A stretch of DNA of 64,000 nucleotides, from NCBI GenBank assembly GCA_038040395.1, contig JBBPIJ010000007.1, forward strand, positions 1-64,000, in the 5' to 3' direction. Position numbers and translations under genes: made by a program. Positions 15,220 to 24,205 of the stretch are shown piece by piece. The notes under the pieces were generated by a model. It did no database searches. It saw only the letters and a program-made list of their open reading frames with translations, and was not told the origin of the DNA. The stretch comes from VAXT01 sp038040395. GTDB taxonomy: Bacteria; Actinomycetota; Thermoleophilia; Gaiellales; Gaiellaceae. The first letter of the stretch is position 1, and each line of letters opens with the position of its first letter.

Positions 15220-16398
15220 GTGCCGTCTGAGCCCGAGCCTGCAAGTCCCAACGAGCGCTTCAGAACTCGGCGGGAGCAGGCGCGCACGCGTCGGCGGCAT
15301 CAGCGCACGATTGCCCTCGCCGTCCTGGTCGTCGCCGCGGCACTCGTCGCGCTCGGGGCGACCGTGATCGGGACGCGCGGATCGCAGCGTGGCGGCGGAG
15401 CGAAGCAGGCGGCGACCAAAAAGAAGGCGAAGCCCGCGAGCCCTCGGCCGTTTCCGGTGGAGGTCCGCGGCGTGCACGTGACGATGGGCCTCGCCTCGCT
15501 CGACGGCAAGCTCGAGCAGTACCTCGCGATCCCGGGCTTGAACACGATCGAGCTCGACGTGAAAGACGAGAAGGGCGAGGTCGGCTTCCTCATGCCGGCC
15601 CGCACCCTCGCCAGGCAGGTCGGCGCTGCCAAGCCCCACTACAAGGCGAGAGCCGTCGCGGCGAAGGCCCAAGCCGCAGGCGTCTACCTGATCGGCCGGG
15701 TCGTCGTCTTCGAGGATCCGATCCTCTCGGGGAAGCGTCCGGACCTGGCGATCCGCACGAGCGACGGCTCGCTCTGGCGAAACAAAGCGGGCTTCGGCTG
15801 GGCGAATCCGTACGACCGTCGAGTGTGGGACTACAACGTCTCGATCGCCGAAGCGGCAGCCCGGGCGGGCTTCGACGAGATCCAGTTCGACTACGTGCGC
15901 TTCCCGAGCGACGGGCCGATCGAGTCGGCGGTCTTCTCGCACAAGGTGGCAGAGCCCATGGGCTGGACGGTCACCCGCTTCGTCCACTACGCCTCGACCC
16001 GCCTCAAGCCGCTGGGCGTGCGCGTCTCGGTCGACGTCTTCGGCCTGTCGGCCACGCACGAGCTCGGCATCGGCCAGAAGCCCGGACGGCTCGCGAAGTA
16101 CGTCGACGCCGTCTACCCGATGGTCTATCCGTCTCATTACAGCTCCGGCGAGTTCAACCTGCCCGACCCGAGCTCGTCGCCGGGCCGGACCGTGTCGATG
16201 TCGCTGCGCGACTTCCGGAACGCCCTGGTCGGGCGAAAGGCAGTGCTGATCCCGTGGCTCGAGGACTTCTCGCTCAGTGGGGGAAGCCGTCCACTCGAAG
16301 AGGTGCAGGCGCAGATCGACGCGGCACGCAGGAATCACACGAAGGGGTTCCTGCTTTGGAACCCTGAGGGCGTCTACACGGAGGAAGTCCTCAAGTAG
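15220..16398 (+). CDS. DUF4015-type glycosyl-hydrolase-like protein, secreted or membrane-anchored
   Basis: 392 aa, GTG start. A highly basic N-terminus is followed by one transmembrane segment (about 28-50) and a Lys/Arg/Pro linker, so the rest is predicted outside. The catalytic-like domain (about 80-380) has the family features: VRGVHVT, NTIELDVKDEKGEVGF, FDEIQFDYVRFPSDG, then YPMVYPSHY. These belong to the DUF4015 'putative glycoside hydrolase' TIM-barrel family. Acidic residues in ELDVKDE and FDEIQFD are the likely active-site cluster. Polysaccharide target unknown. Confidence 0.85.
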   Translation: MPSEPEPASPNERFRTRREQARTRRRHQRTIALAVLVVAAALVALGATVIGTRGSQRGGGAKQAATKKKAKPASPRPFPVEVRGVHVTMGLASLDGKLEQYLAIPGLNTIELDVKDEKGEVGFLMPARTLARQVGAAKPHYKARAVAAKAQAAGVYLIGRVVVFEDPILSGKRPDLAIRTSDGSLWRNKAGFGWANPYDRRVWDYNVSIAEAAARAGFDEIQFDYVRFPSDGPIESAVFSHKVAEPMGWTVTRFVHYASTRLKPLGVRVSVDVFGLSATHELGIGQKPGRLAKYVDAVYPMVYPSHYSSGEFNLPDPSSSPGRTVSMSLRDFRNALVGRKAVLIPWLEDFSLSGGSRPLEEVQAQIDAARRNHTKGFLLWNPEGVYTEEVLK

Positions 16399-16430
16399 GC
16401 TCCGCGCACAAGCGACGCCCGGAGGTACCC

Positions 16431-17966
16431 GTGACAGAGAAGTACGAAGAGCTCAAGACGCGTCTGGCCGCGATCCACGACCTGCACATGGCACGTGCGA
16501 TTCTCGGTTGGGACCAGCACACGATGATGCCCCCCAAGGCAGGCCCGCTGCGTGCCGAGCAACTCGGGACCCTGGACCGGTTCTCGCACGAGCTCTTCAT
16601 CGACGACGAGATCGGCAAGCTGCTCGAAGACGTCCGCGGATACGAGGAGAGCCTCGATCCGGACTCCGACGACGCGAGCCTGATCCGCGTCACGCGGCGC
16701 GACTACGACAAGGCGAAGCGCGTCCCGCCCGAGCTGCGCGCCGAGATGACCCGCACGGGTGCACACGCCCTGGCCGCCTGGGTCGAGGCGCGCGAGAAGT
16801 CGGACTTCTCGATCTTCCTCCCGCATCTGCAGAAGAACGTCGAGCTGACACACCGGTACATCGACTGCTTCGAAGGGATGGACTACGAGAGCGCGTACGA
16901 CGTCCTGCTGGACGACTTCGACGAGGGGCTCAAGACAGATGCGGTGCGCGAGGTCTTCGACGAGGTCAAGCGCGGGCTCGTCCCGCTGATCGCGGAGATC
17001 GCCGAGCACACCGACCGCGTGGATGACTCGAGCCTGCACGGGGAGATCCCGATCGCGAAACAGCGCGACTTCGCGCTCGTGATGCTCGAGCGGTTCGGAT
17101 TCGACCACGAGTCGTGGCGGCTCGACCCGACGGTCCACCCGTTCGCCATGAGCGCCGGCACGACGGACATTCGCCTGACGACTCGCTACGACGAGAACGA
17201 CCTCGCGGTCAGCCTCTTCGCGAGCATCCACGAGTTCGGCCACGGTTATTACGAAGCCGGGGTCGACCAGGCGCTCGAGCGAACCGTGCTCTCGTCGGTG
17301 ACCTCGATGAGCCTGCACGAGTCGCAGAGCCGCATGTGGGAGAACCTCGTCGGCCGCGGCCTGCCTGCCTGGCGGTTCTTCTATCCCAAGCTCCAGGAGG
17401 CGTTCCCCGGGCAGTTCGGGAACGTCGAGATCGACGAGTTCTACCGAGCGATCAACAAGGTGCAGCCGTCACTGATCCGCGTCGAGGCGGACGAGGCGAC
17501 GTACAACCTGCACATCATCCTGCGCTTCGAGCTCGAGCAGCAGATTCTCGCCGGCGACCTTCCGCTCGAGGATCTTCCGGAGGCGTGGAACGCGCGAATG
17601 GCGGAGTACCTGGGTATCGAGGTGCCGGACGACACACACGGAGTCCTGCAAGACGTGCACTGGTCGGGTGGCGCGATCGGGTACTTCCCGACGTACGCGC
17701 TCGGCAACGTGATCTCGGTGCAGCTCTGGGATCACCTGCGCGCGGAGCTGCCGGACCTCGACACGCAGTTCGAGCAGGGCGAGTTCGGCGAGCTCGGCAC
17801 GTGGCTACGCGAGAACCTGCACCGGCACGGGCGCAAGTACACGTCGAGGGAGATGCTCGACCGAATCGTGGGCGGCCCGATGGATCCAGGGCCGTACCTG
17901 CGATATCTCCGCGAGAAGCTCGGCGAGATCTACGGCCTGCCGGTCGAGACCGGCGCCGCCGTCTAA
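16431..17966 (+). CDS. M32 family metallocarboxypeptidase (carboxypeptidase Taq type)
   Basis: 511 aa, the usual size for M32. The zinc motif HEFGH lies in SIHEFGHGYYEAG, and the downstream SLHESQSRMWEN contains the third ligand Glu, with the IRVEADEATYNLHIILRFELE helix also characteristic. The enzyme removes C-terminal residues from peptides, is cytoplasmic, and has no signal peptide. GTG start at 16431 with GGAGG upstream. It starts 32 bp after the preceding gene, so co-transcription is possible but functionally unexplained. Confidence 0.93.
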   Translation: MTEKYEELKTRLAAIHDLHMARAILGWDQHTMMPPKAGPLRAEQLGTLDRFSHELFIDDEIGKLLEDVRGYEESLDPDSDDASLIRVTRRDYDKAKRVPPELRAEMTRTGAHALAAWVEAREKSDFSIFLPHLQKNVELTHRYIDCFEGMDYESAYDVLLDDFDEGLKTDAVREVFDEVKRGLVPLIAEIAEHTDRVDDSSLHGEIPIAKQRDFALVMLERFGFDHESWRLDPTVHPFAMSAGTTDIRLTTRYDENDLAVSLFASIHEFGHGYYEAGVDQALERTVLSSVTSMSLHESQSRMWENLVGRGLPAWRFFYPKLQEAFPGQFGNVEIDEFYRAINKVQPSLIRVEADEATYNLHIILRFELEQQILAGDLPLEDLPEAWNARMAEYLGIEVPDDTHGVLQDVHWSGGAIGYFPTYALGNVISVQLWDHLRAELPDLDTQFEQGEFGELGTWLRENLHRHGRKYTSREMLDRIVGGPMDPGPYLRYLREKLGEIYGLPVETGAAV

Positions 17967-17982
17967 GCGCTCGCCGCCGGCG

Positions 17983-18294
17983 CTAGGGAGGAGGAGGCGG
18001 CCCGCCGGGGGGCGGTGGCGCCTCGTCCTCGACGTAGGTCGTTCGACGCCGTGCATACGAGCCGCCGTAGTACCAACGGCGGGCGGGCCCGCCCTCGACA
18101 TACGTCGCCCGGTTGAAATAGCCGGGGCCCCACCAGCTCTGCCAGAGCAGAAGGGTGAGGACGAAACCGACGATGCCGATCACGATCAGGATGACGCCGA
18201 TCGCGTCGAGATCGAGACCGGAAGGCTCGTCGGTGACGCCCCACGCGAGGATTGCTCCTGCGGCGATCAGGATCAGGCTGACTGGAAGTCCCAT
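17983..18294 (-). CDS. Small two-helix membrane protein (DUF6458-like) with Pro-rich tail
   Basis: 103 aa. Two hydrophobic segments (about 3-22 and 29-50), with the first followed by LDLDAIGVILIVIGIVGF, a recognisable motif of DUF6458-like actinobacterial proteins. The C-terminal half is Tyr/Arg-rich and ends in a run of Pro and Gly. Converges on the M32 gene with 16 bp between stops. Function unknown. Confidence 0.75.
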   Translation of the reverse strand: MGLPVSLILIAAGAILAWGVTDEPSGLDLDAIGVILIVIGIVGFVLTLLLWQSWWGPGYFNRATYVEGGPARRWYYGGSYARRRTTYVEDEAPPPPGGPPPPP

Positions 18295-18325
18295 TCGGCC
18301 TCCTCCTGCCCGTTTGGCGTCGAGG

Positions 18326-18724
18326 CTAACCTCGGCGGTGTCGCGGCTTCTGCCACCAGAAGCGCTTCCGGGGCTGCTCTGCGGCCTCCAGTTCTGCCAG
18401 AGACGTGCCGCCGTAGTTCCGGAGCGTGAAGTCGGCCTGCGCGACGAAGCCGAGTGCCGTGAGCGAGAACGTCAGCGGTCGGCTCGTGATCTGCCAGCCC
18501 TCCAGCGGCCCGGAGTCGGCCAGCTTCGCCTCTTCGTCCTCCGTTGCGGCCTCGAAGACGGCGAAGCCGCCATGGGGTGTGCCGATGAAGTGGTCGTGCG
18601 TGACGATGAGCCCTCGGCCGCCTTCGCCGATGTAGCGGTTGAGCAGATCGTTCGCGTCACGGGCGCTCCTGCCCTCAGGGGCGACCGCGTAGACGAGGAA
18701 GCAGCGCGACCTCGGCTCGCTCAT
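18326..18724 (-). CDS. Hypothetical protein, last gene of a four-gene operon
   Basis: 132 aa from the ATG at 18724, which overlaps the methyltransferase stop. A mixed alpha/beta protein with RCFLVYAVAPEGRSARDANDLL at the start and FIGTPHGGFAVFEA in the centre; the size and a beta-alpha-beta look suggest a ferredoxin-like fold. The tail is Lys/Arg/Trp-rich. No catalytic motif recognised. Confidence 0.65.
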   Translation of the reverse strand: MSEPRSRCFLVYAVAPEGRSARDANDLLNRYIGEGGRGLIVTHDHFIGTPHGGFAVFEAATEDEEAKLADSGPLEGWQITSRPLTFSLTALGFVAQADFTLRNYGGTSLAELEAAEQPRKRFWWQKPRHRRG

Positions 18725-19431
18725 TCGCGTTTCTCGGCAATGAGCGCGAACTCCCACGGCACGCGGCGGTCCCGCTGAAGCCACTTGTAGAGCGTCTGGA
18801 ACTCAACGAGTCGCGTGACGCCGAGGCCCGCCCCGGTGACCGCCGCGAGGACTTGGCCGAGCTGCCAGTGCCGCTCCTGCTTCTCCTCGGTGGCCGGCTC
18901 GCCGGTCAGCTCGAAGTGCGTCCAGCCGCTCGTCACCAGTAGGGACTCGTCGAAGTAGTCGTCCCGCCAGTGGCCGAGCGGGTCGACGCACTTGCCGACC
19001 GGGTGGGGGTCGTAGAGGAGGAGCATTCCGCCAGGCTTGAGGGCCGAGGCGATTCCGGTTGCCCACGCCTCGAGGTCTTGAAGCCAGATCAGGACGCCAC
19101 CACCGGTGTAGACGAGGTCGAAGCGCGCGCGACGGAGCTCGAGCGGCAGGTCGTGCACGTCTGCGTGGACGTATGCGACGTCCGGTGCGCGCTCACGGGC
19201 GACGTCGAGTGCCTCGGCCGAGATGTCGACCGCGCTGACGAGCGCGCCCAGCTCGACGAGATCGGCGGTCGACTCTCCGGTCGCGCACTGGAGGTGGAGG
19301 ACGTGCTTGCCGTGGACGTCCGGCAGCAGCTCGCGGATCTTCTCGGGAATCCCGAGCTGGCCGGCCATCGCATCGGCCCGGCGGCGATGGACCTCGTCCC
19401 ACGCCTTCCGGTTCTGCTCGGTCGGCTCCAT
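18721..19431 (-). CDS. Class I SAM-dependent methyltransferase
   Basis: 236 aa. It begins MEPTEQNRKAWDEVHRRRAD, then a SAM-binding core HVLHLQCATGESTADLVELGA, acidic AVDIS loop, and the post-core VYTGGGVLIWLQDLEAW region. The HLQCATGES motif is typical of a group of small-molecule methyltransferases of uncharacterised substrate. Start and stop both overlap neighbouring genes (ATGA overlaps), which fixes the start. Confidence 0.83.
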   Translation of the reverse strand: MEPTEQNRKAWDEVHRRRADAMAGQLGIPEKIRELLPDVHGKHVLHLQCATGESTADLVELGALVSAVDISAEALDVARERAPDVAYVHADVHDLPLELRRARFDLVYTGGGVLIWLQDLEAWATGIASALKPGGMLLLYDPHPVGKCVDPLGHWRDDYFDESLLVTSGWTHFELTGEPATEEKQERHWQLGQVLAAVTGAGLGVTRLVEFQTLYKWLQRDRRVPWEFALIAEKRE

Positions 19432-20168
19432 CAGGCCGGGAGCGAGAACCCTCCGTCGACGACGAGGATGTGGCCGCGGATCATGTCGGCCTCCGGCGAG
19501 CAGAGGAACGCGACCGCGTCGGCGATGTCCTTCGGTTTCACGAGGCGTCCCGCGGGCGTCCGCTTCTTGCCCCACTCGAGCATCCGGTCCCTGTTCGGGA
19601 AGTGGTCGAGGGCAGCCGTGTCGACTACCCCTCCGGAGACTGCGTTCACGCGGATTCCCCGCGGCGCGAGCTCGACCGCGAGATAGCGGACGAGCGCTTC
19701 GAGCGCCGCCTTCGAGGTCCCCACGAGCACGTAGTCCTCGAGCACGCGCGTCGAGCCGAGGCTCGAGATCCCGACGATCGAGGACCCGTTCGGCATCTGG
19801 GGAGCGGCGGCCCGGGCGAGCGACAGCAAGGCGCGGGCATTCGCGTGATGTGTCCAGTCCCAGTGCTTGTCGTCGGTCTCGAGCGCCGGCCGGATGACCC
19901 CGGTCGCAGCGTTGTGGACGAGCGCGCGCAGCGGGCCGAGCTCGGCGACCTCTCGCGCCACCCGCTCGGACGAGACGTTGCCGCGGACGAGCGCAGGCTC
20001 GGCGCCCTTGGCCCGGAGCTCCTCGGCGGTCTCCTCCGCCGCAGCGTCGTTTCGCATGTAGCCGATGCCGATGCGCGCCGCGCCGAGGTCGGCGAAGCGG
20101 TGCGCGATCGCCTTCCCGATCCCCCGCGAGCCGCCCGTCACGAAGACGGTGGCGCCTTCGAAGCTCAT
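19431..20168 (-). CDS. SDR-family enoyl-ACP reductase, FabL-like
   Basis: 245 aa. Rossmann motif TGGSRGIGKAI, catalytic Tyr and Lys in YVLVGTSKAALEALVRYL, then VNAVSGGVVDTAALDHFPNR, TPAGR and a C-terminal ADMIRGHILVVDGG. The last two-thirds reads very close to Bacillus FabL (enoyl-ACP reductase III, NADPH), including HFPNR and ADMIRG, rather than FabG or FabI. Function would be the last step of fatty-acid elongation. The downstream methyltransferase start overlaps its stop. Confidence 0.82.
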   Translation of the reverse strand: MSFEGATVFVTGGSRGIGKAIAHRFADLGAARIGIGYMRNDAAAEETAEELRAKGAEPALVRGNVSSERVAREVAELGPLRALVHNAATGVIRPALETDDKHWDWTHHANARALLSLARAAAPQMPNGSSIVGISSLGSTRVLEDYVLVGTSKAALEALVRYLAVELAPRGIRVNAVSGGVVDTAALDHFPNRDRMLEWGKKRTPAGRLVKPKDIADAVAFLCSPEADMIRGHILVVDGGFSLPA

Positions 20169-20443
20169 TCGTTTCTGGGTAGCGGCTGGTCGGCAGGCGC
20201 GGCGCTCGGGATCGTCTCCCAGCCGGGCCGAGTGCGTGGTTCCCGCGGGCCTTCCTCGGCCTTCGAGGAGGAGAAGCCGAGCCGGTCGAGGAGCTCGGCC
20301 TTCTCCTCTGCGTAGCGGCGGACCTCGTGAGTCTCGGGGAGATCCTCGACGAGCTCGAGAACGCGGGCGCGGAGCTGGTAGGCGAAGTGCGGCGTCGCGG
20401 GTCCGACGATCGCGTTCACGTCGTCCTTCGTCGGCTCGGCCAT
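20165..20443 (-). CDS. Small hypothetical protein upstream of FabL-like gene
   Basis: 92 aa, acidic and soluble. It has a helical N-terminus with NAIVGPATPHFAYQLRARVLEL and a Pro-rich C-terminus. It overlaps the FabL-like start by 4 bases, so translation is coupled. No recognised domain. Confidence 0.65.
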   Translation of the reverse strand: MAEPTKDDVNAIVGPATPHFAYQLRARVLELVEDLPETHEVRRYAEEKAELLDRLGFSSSKAEEGPREPRTRPGWETIPSAAPADQPLPRNE

Positions 20444-20475
20444 CGGCGAAAAGCCTAGTGGGTAGGGTCGCTCCG

Positions 20476-21363
20476 GTGCGCCGGGGCTCAGTTGCAGACG
20501 CGATGCTGCTCGTGACCGTCTGCCTGTGGGCGCTCAACTTCACGGCCTCGAAGTACGTGCTCGACCACGGCTTCGAGCCGCTTACCTACTCCGGGATCCG
20601 CTATACGCTCGCCGCGCTCATCTTCCTGGCCGTCGTCCTGCCGCGCGAGCGCTCGCTCCGGATCGAGCGGCGCGACTTGCCTCTCGTCGCCGGGGCCATC
20701 GTCCTCCTGTTCCTGAACCAGGTCGGCTTCGTCTTCGCAATCGATCTCACGACGGCGACGACCGTAGCGCTGCTCTTCGGGACGCTGCCGATCTTCACGG
20801 CCCTGATCGCCAGGCTCGTGGGGATGGAGCAGCTCAGCCGCCGCTTCTGGCTCGCGGCCGCCCTCTCGTTCGGCGGCGTCGCGCTTGTCACCGCCGGCTC
20901 GGGCCAAAGCATCTCGGGAAATGTGTGGGGCGACCTGCTCGCGCTCCTCGGAGCTGCGACCTGGGGCGCGTACTCCGTCGCGCTCGCCCCGCTCATGAGG
21001 CGCTACTCGCCGTACCGGTTGAGCGCGATCTTCCTCGTCGTCGTCAGCATCGCGCTCCTCGCGGCCGGAGCGCCGCAGCTCGAGGATCAGAGCTTCGACC
21101 TCTCCGGGCTCGTCTGGGTCAGCTTCGCCTACGCGGTGCTCGGCCCACTCGTGATCACGAATCTGCTCTGGTTCTCGGCGATCGACCGCGTCGGCCCGTC
21201 GCGCGCGTCGCTGTTCGCGAATCTCCAGCCCTTCCTCGCCGCGGTCATCGCCCTGCTGCTCCTGCACGAGAACCTGACCCGGCTCCAGTTCGCGGGCGGC
21301 CTGCTGATCGCGGCCGGCATCGTCTTCTCGCGAGGCCGCCGGCCCCCTCCGGAGCCTACGTAG
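20476..21363 (+). CDS. EamA/DMT-superfamily transporter
   Basis: 295 aa from the GTG at 20476. About ten hydrophobic helices in two repeats, each with an EamA-type start (CLWALNFTASKYVL, and the second half from NVWGDLLALLGAATWGAYSV). The substrate of this drug/metabolite exporter family cannot be told from sequence. The longer in-frame reading that starts earlier overlaps the divergent gene and is rejected. Confidence 0.87.
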   Translation: MRRGSVADAMLLVTVCLWALNFTASKYVLDHGFEPLTYSGIRYTLAALIFLAVVLPRERSLRIERRDLPLVAGAIVLLFLNQVGFVFAIDLTTATTVALLFGTLPIFTALIARLVGMEQLSRRFWLAAALSFGGVALVTAGSGQSISGNVWGDLLALLGAATWGAYSVALAPLMRRYSPYRLSAIFLVVVSIALLAAGAPQLEDQSFDLSGLVWVSFAYAVLGPLVITNLLWFSAIDRVGPSRASLFANLQPFLAAVIALLLLHENLTRLQFAGGLLIAAGIVFSRGRRPPPEPT

Positions 21364-21383
21364 GCCATCGCTAGTCTGGGCTC

Positions 21384-22910
21384 GTGGCCACGCTCCGCGC
21401 TCGTCTCGCCCGCAAGCCGCCCGGATACCGCTTCACGATCGGCCGGGTGCTAGCCATCTATGGCGCGATCATGGTCGCGCTCCTGCTGGCCGCGCTCGAC
21501 CAGACGATCGTCGCCACGGCGCTGCCCGCGATCGTCACCGACCTCGGCGGGCTGACGAGCTACTCGTGGGTGATCACCGCGTACGTGCTCGCGTCGGCGG
21601 TCACCGTTCCGCTCTACGGGAAGCTCGGCGACATCTACGGGCGGCGCCTGCTCTACATCGTCGCGATCTCGATCTTCCTCGTCGGCTCCGTGCTCTGCGG
21701 GCTTGCGCAGACCATGGGAGAGCTCGTCGGCGCGAGAGTCGTGCAAGGCATGGGCGCCGGCGGCCTCTTCGCGCTCGCCAACGCGACGATCGGCGTCATC
21801 GTCCCGCCGCGCGAGCGCGGGCGCTACCAGGGGCTGATCGGGGCCACCTTCGCGGCCGGGTCGATCATCGGCCCGGCGCTCGGCGGCATCCTCGTCGACA
21901 ACGCGAGCTGGCGCTGGGTCTTCTACGTGAACCTGCCGGTGGGAGCGCTCGCACTCGCCGTGATCGCGATCGCGATCCCGAAACGGACGGAGCGGCGCGA
22001 GCACTCGCTCGACCTGCTCGGTGCGACGTTGCTCGCCGCCGGTACGAGCGCGTTCCTCTTCGGCCTCGTTTGGGGCGGAGGCGAGCATCCTTGGGGCTCC
22101 GCGCAGGTGCTGGGCGCATTCGCCGCGGCCGCTGCCTCGCTCGCGGCATTCGCATTCGTCGAACGGCGCGCGAAAGAGCCGATCCTCCCCTTCGAGTTCC
22201 TGCGTCGCCCGACGGTCGCCGCCGGCGTGGCTGCGATCGGCCTCTCGGCGATGGCAATGGTCGGGACGATCGCGTTCGTGCCGCTCTTCGTACAGGGCGT
22301 GATCGGGACCTCGGCCACCTCCACCGGCGTGGTTCTGACGCCGTTCATGCTCGGAGCCGTGATCGCGAGCGCGCTCTCCGGGCAGTGGATCTCGAGGAGC
22401 GGTCACTATCGGCCGAATGCGCTCGTCGGCCCGATCGTGCTCGGCATCGGCCTGGCTCTCCTCTCCCGGATGGACACGACGACCACAAACGCGGAGGCCG
22501 CCGCGTACATGGTCGTCTCGGGAATCGGCGTCGGCATGATGATGCAGGTCTTCGTCGTCCCGGTCCAGAACGAGGTGCCGATGCGCGCGATGGGCTCTGC
22601 GACGGCGCTGACCCAGTTCGCGCGCTCGATCGGGGCGACCGTCGGCGTGACCGCGATGGGCGTGATCGTCAACCATGGCCTTCCCTCGGGCGCGAGCATC
22701 GATCGCCAGGCCGTCCACCGCCTGCCGCCCAACCTCCGTGAGGGCCTCGCGGACGCGCTGCACCCCGCCTTCCTGGCGGCCTCAGCCCTCTGTTTGGTCA
22801 CCTGGGTGATCGTCCTCCTCTGGCTGAAGGAAGTTCCGCTCCGCAAAGGACTGGAGGAGCCGGCGATCGAGCCCAGTTCGCCAAGTGTCTCCCCGCAGAG
22901 AGCGCGTTAA
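21384..22910 (+). CDS. MFS drug exporter, DHA2 (14-helix, EmrB/QacA type)
   Basis: 508 aa with about 14 hydrophobic segments. Conserved motifs: LDQTIVATALPAI in helix 1 (motif D1), GKLGDIYGRR (motif A), and GPALGGILVDNASWRWVFYVNLP (motif C region), all typical of DHA2 proton-antiport exporters. No local regulator of the TetR or MarR type, so control is unknown. GTG start. Confidence 0.9.
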   Translation: MATLRARLARKPPGYRFTIGRVLAIYGAIMVALLLAALDQTIVATALPAIVTDLGGLTSYSWVITAYVLASAVTVPLYGKLGDIYGRRLLYIVAISIFLVGSVLCGLAQTMGELVGARVVQGMGAGGLFALANATIGVIVPPRERGRYQGLIGATFAAGSIIGPALGGILVDNASWRWVFYVNLPVGALALAVIAIAIPKRTERREHSLDLLGATLLAAGTSAFLFGLVWGGGEHPWGSAQVLGAFAAAAASLAAFAFVERRAKEPILPFEFLRRPTVAAGVAAIGLSAMAMVGTIAFVPLFVQGVIGTSATSTGVVLTPFMLGAVIASALSGQWISRSGHYRPNALVGPIVLGIGLALLSRMDTTTTNAEAAAYMVVSGIGVGMMMQVFVVPVQNEVPMRAMGSATALTQFARSIGATVGVTAMGVIVNHGLPSGASIDRQAVHRLPPNLREGLADALHPAFLAASALCLVTWVIVLLWLKEVPLRKGLEEPAIEPSSPSVSPQRAR

Positions 22911-22919
22911 GATCCGTCG

Positions 22920-24014
22920 ATGACCGACTTCATGCCGATCAAGGGGTGGGATCACCTCGAGCTCTACGTCGGCAACGCGAAGCAGGCCGCGTACTACTAC
23001 GAGCGGGCCCTCGGCTTCACCCAGACGGCGTATGCCGGGCCTGAAACCGGGTTGCGCGACCGGGCCTCCTACGTGCTCGACCAGAACGAGATCCGGCTCG
23101 TCCTGACGAGCGGCCTCCGGCCCGACAGCGAGATCACCCGCTTTGCCTGTTCGCACGGCGACGGCGTCAAGGACGTCGCCCTCGCAGTTCCGAGCGCCAC
23201 CGAGGCCTATCGGCAGGCCGTGCAGCGCGGGGCGAGGAGCGTCGTCGAGCCGCACTGGGTCGAGGACGAGTACGGGCGAGTCGAGCTGGCCGCGATCGCG
23301 ACCTACGGCGAGAACATCCATACGTTCGTCAACCGCGACGACTATGCAGGCCCGTATCTGCCCGGATACAAGTCGGTCACCGACAACGGCGCGCCTGCGA
23401 CGGGGATCGGCCTCCAGAACCTCGACCACGTCGTCGGCAACGTGGAGCTCGGACGCATGCAGCACTGGGTCGAGTTCTACGAGCGCTCGTTCGGGATGAC
23501 CGAGCTCATCCACTTCTCCGACGAGGCGATCTCGACCGAGTACTCGGCACTCATGTCGAAGGTGATGATGGACGGCGAGGGCAAGATCAAGTTCCCGATC
23601 AACGAGCCCGCGGAGGGGAAGCGCAAGAGCCAAATCGAGGAGTACCTCGACTTCTACGGTGGCCCCGGCGTCCAACACGTTGCGATGGCGACCGACGACA
23701 TCGTCGCCACCGTGGAGCAGCTCGAGGAGCGCGGCCTCCGCTTCCTCAAAACTCCTACCGCGTACTACGACGACCTCGAGGAGCGGGTCGGCGAGATCGA
23801 CGCCGACTACGACGATCTGAAGCGACTGGGCATCCTCGCCGACCGTGACGAGGAGGGCTACCTGCTCCAGATCTTCACGAAGACGGCCCAGGACCGGCCG
23901 ACGCTCTTCTTCGAGGTGATCGAGCGGCACGGCTCTCGCGGATTCGGCGAGGGCAACTTCAAAGCGCTCTTCGAAGCGATCGAGCGCGAGCAAGCACTGC
24001 GCGGAAACCTCTAG
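22920..24014 (+). CDS. hppD: 4-hydroxyphenylpyruvate dioxygenase
   Basis: 364 aa, complete. Two vicinal-oxygen-chelate halves; the C-terminal half has the iron ligands in LDHVVGNVE (His), PGVQHVAMATDDI (His) and FFEVIER (Glu), plus the signature GFGEGNFKALFEAIEREQ. The enzyme converts 4-hydroxyphenylpyruvate to homogentisate in tyrosine degradation, using Fe(II) and O2. The homogentisate dioxygenase (28085) and a fumarylacetoacetase-family enzyme (25561) are nearby, so a tyrosine catabolic region is clear although interrupted by other genes. Confidence 0.95.
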   Translation: MTDFMPIKGWDHLELYVGNAKQAAYYYERALGFTQTAYAGPETGLRDRASYVLDQNEIRLVLTSGLRPDSEITRFACSHGDGVKDVALAVPSATEAYRQAVQRGARSVVEPHWVEDEYGRVELAAIATYGENIHTFVNRDDYAGPYLPGYKSVTDNGAPATGIGLQNLDHVVGNVELGRMQHWVEFYERSFGMTELIHFSDEAISTEYSALMSKVMMDGEGKIKFPINEPAEGKRKSQIEEYLDFYGGPGVQHVAMATDDIVATVEQLEERGLRFLKTPTAYYDDLEERVGEIDADYDDLKRLGILADRDEEGYLLQIFTKTAQDRPTLFFEVIERHGSRGFGEGNFKALFEAIEREQALRGNL

Positions 24015-24052
24015 AGTCCTCGCTCCGCCTCACAACACGAGAGGAGAACTAC

Positions 24053-24181
24053 GTGGGAATCGGCGCCATCCTCGTCATCGTTGGGATCATCTTGCTCGTG
24101 ATCGGCTATCCGATCTGGGGCTTGATCCTGATCATTCTCGGCCTCCTGTTTGGCGGATTCCGCCGCGGCCGCTGGTATTAG
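24053..24181 (+). CDS. 42-aa membrane peptide
   Basis: A GTG start at 24053 with GAGGAGAA upstream opens 42 codons ending at TAG (24179-24181). The product consists of two closely packed hydrophobic stretches rich in Ile, Leu and Gly, with Pro in the turn (GYPIWG), and a basic tail RRGRWY. Strong ribosome site, the basic cytoplasmic tail and exact fit between flanking genes support a real small membrane protein. Function unknown. Confidence 0.65.
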   Translation: MGIGAILVIVGIILLVIGYPIWGLILIILGLLFGGFRRGRWY

Positions 24182-24205
24182 CCGTAACGACATAGCCTTC
24201 GGGCA

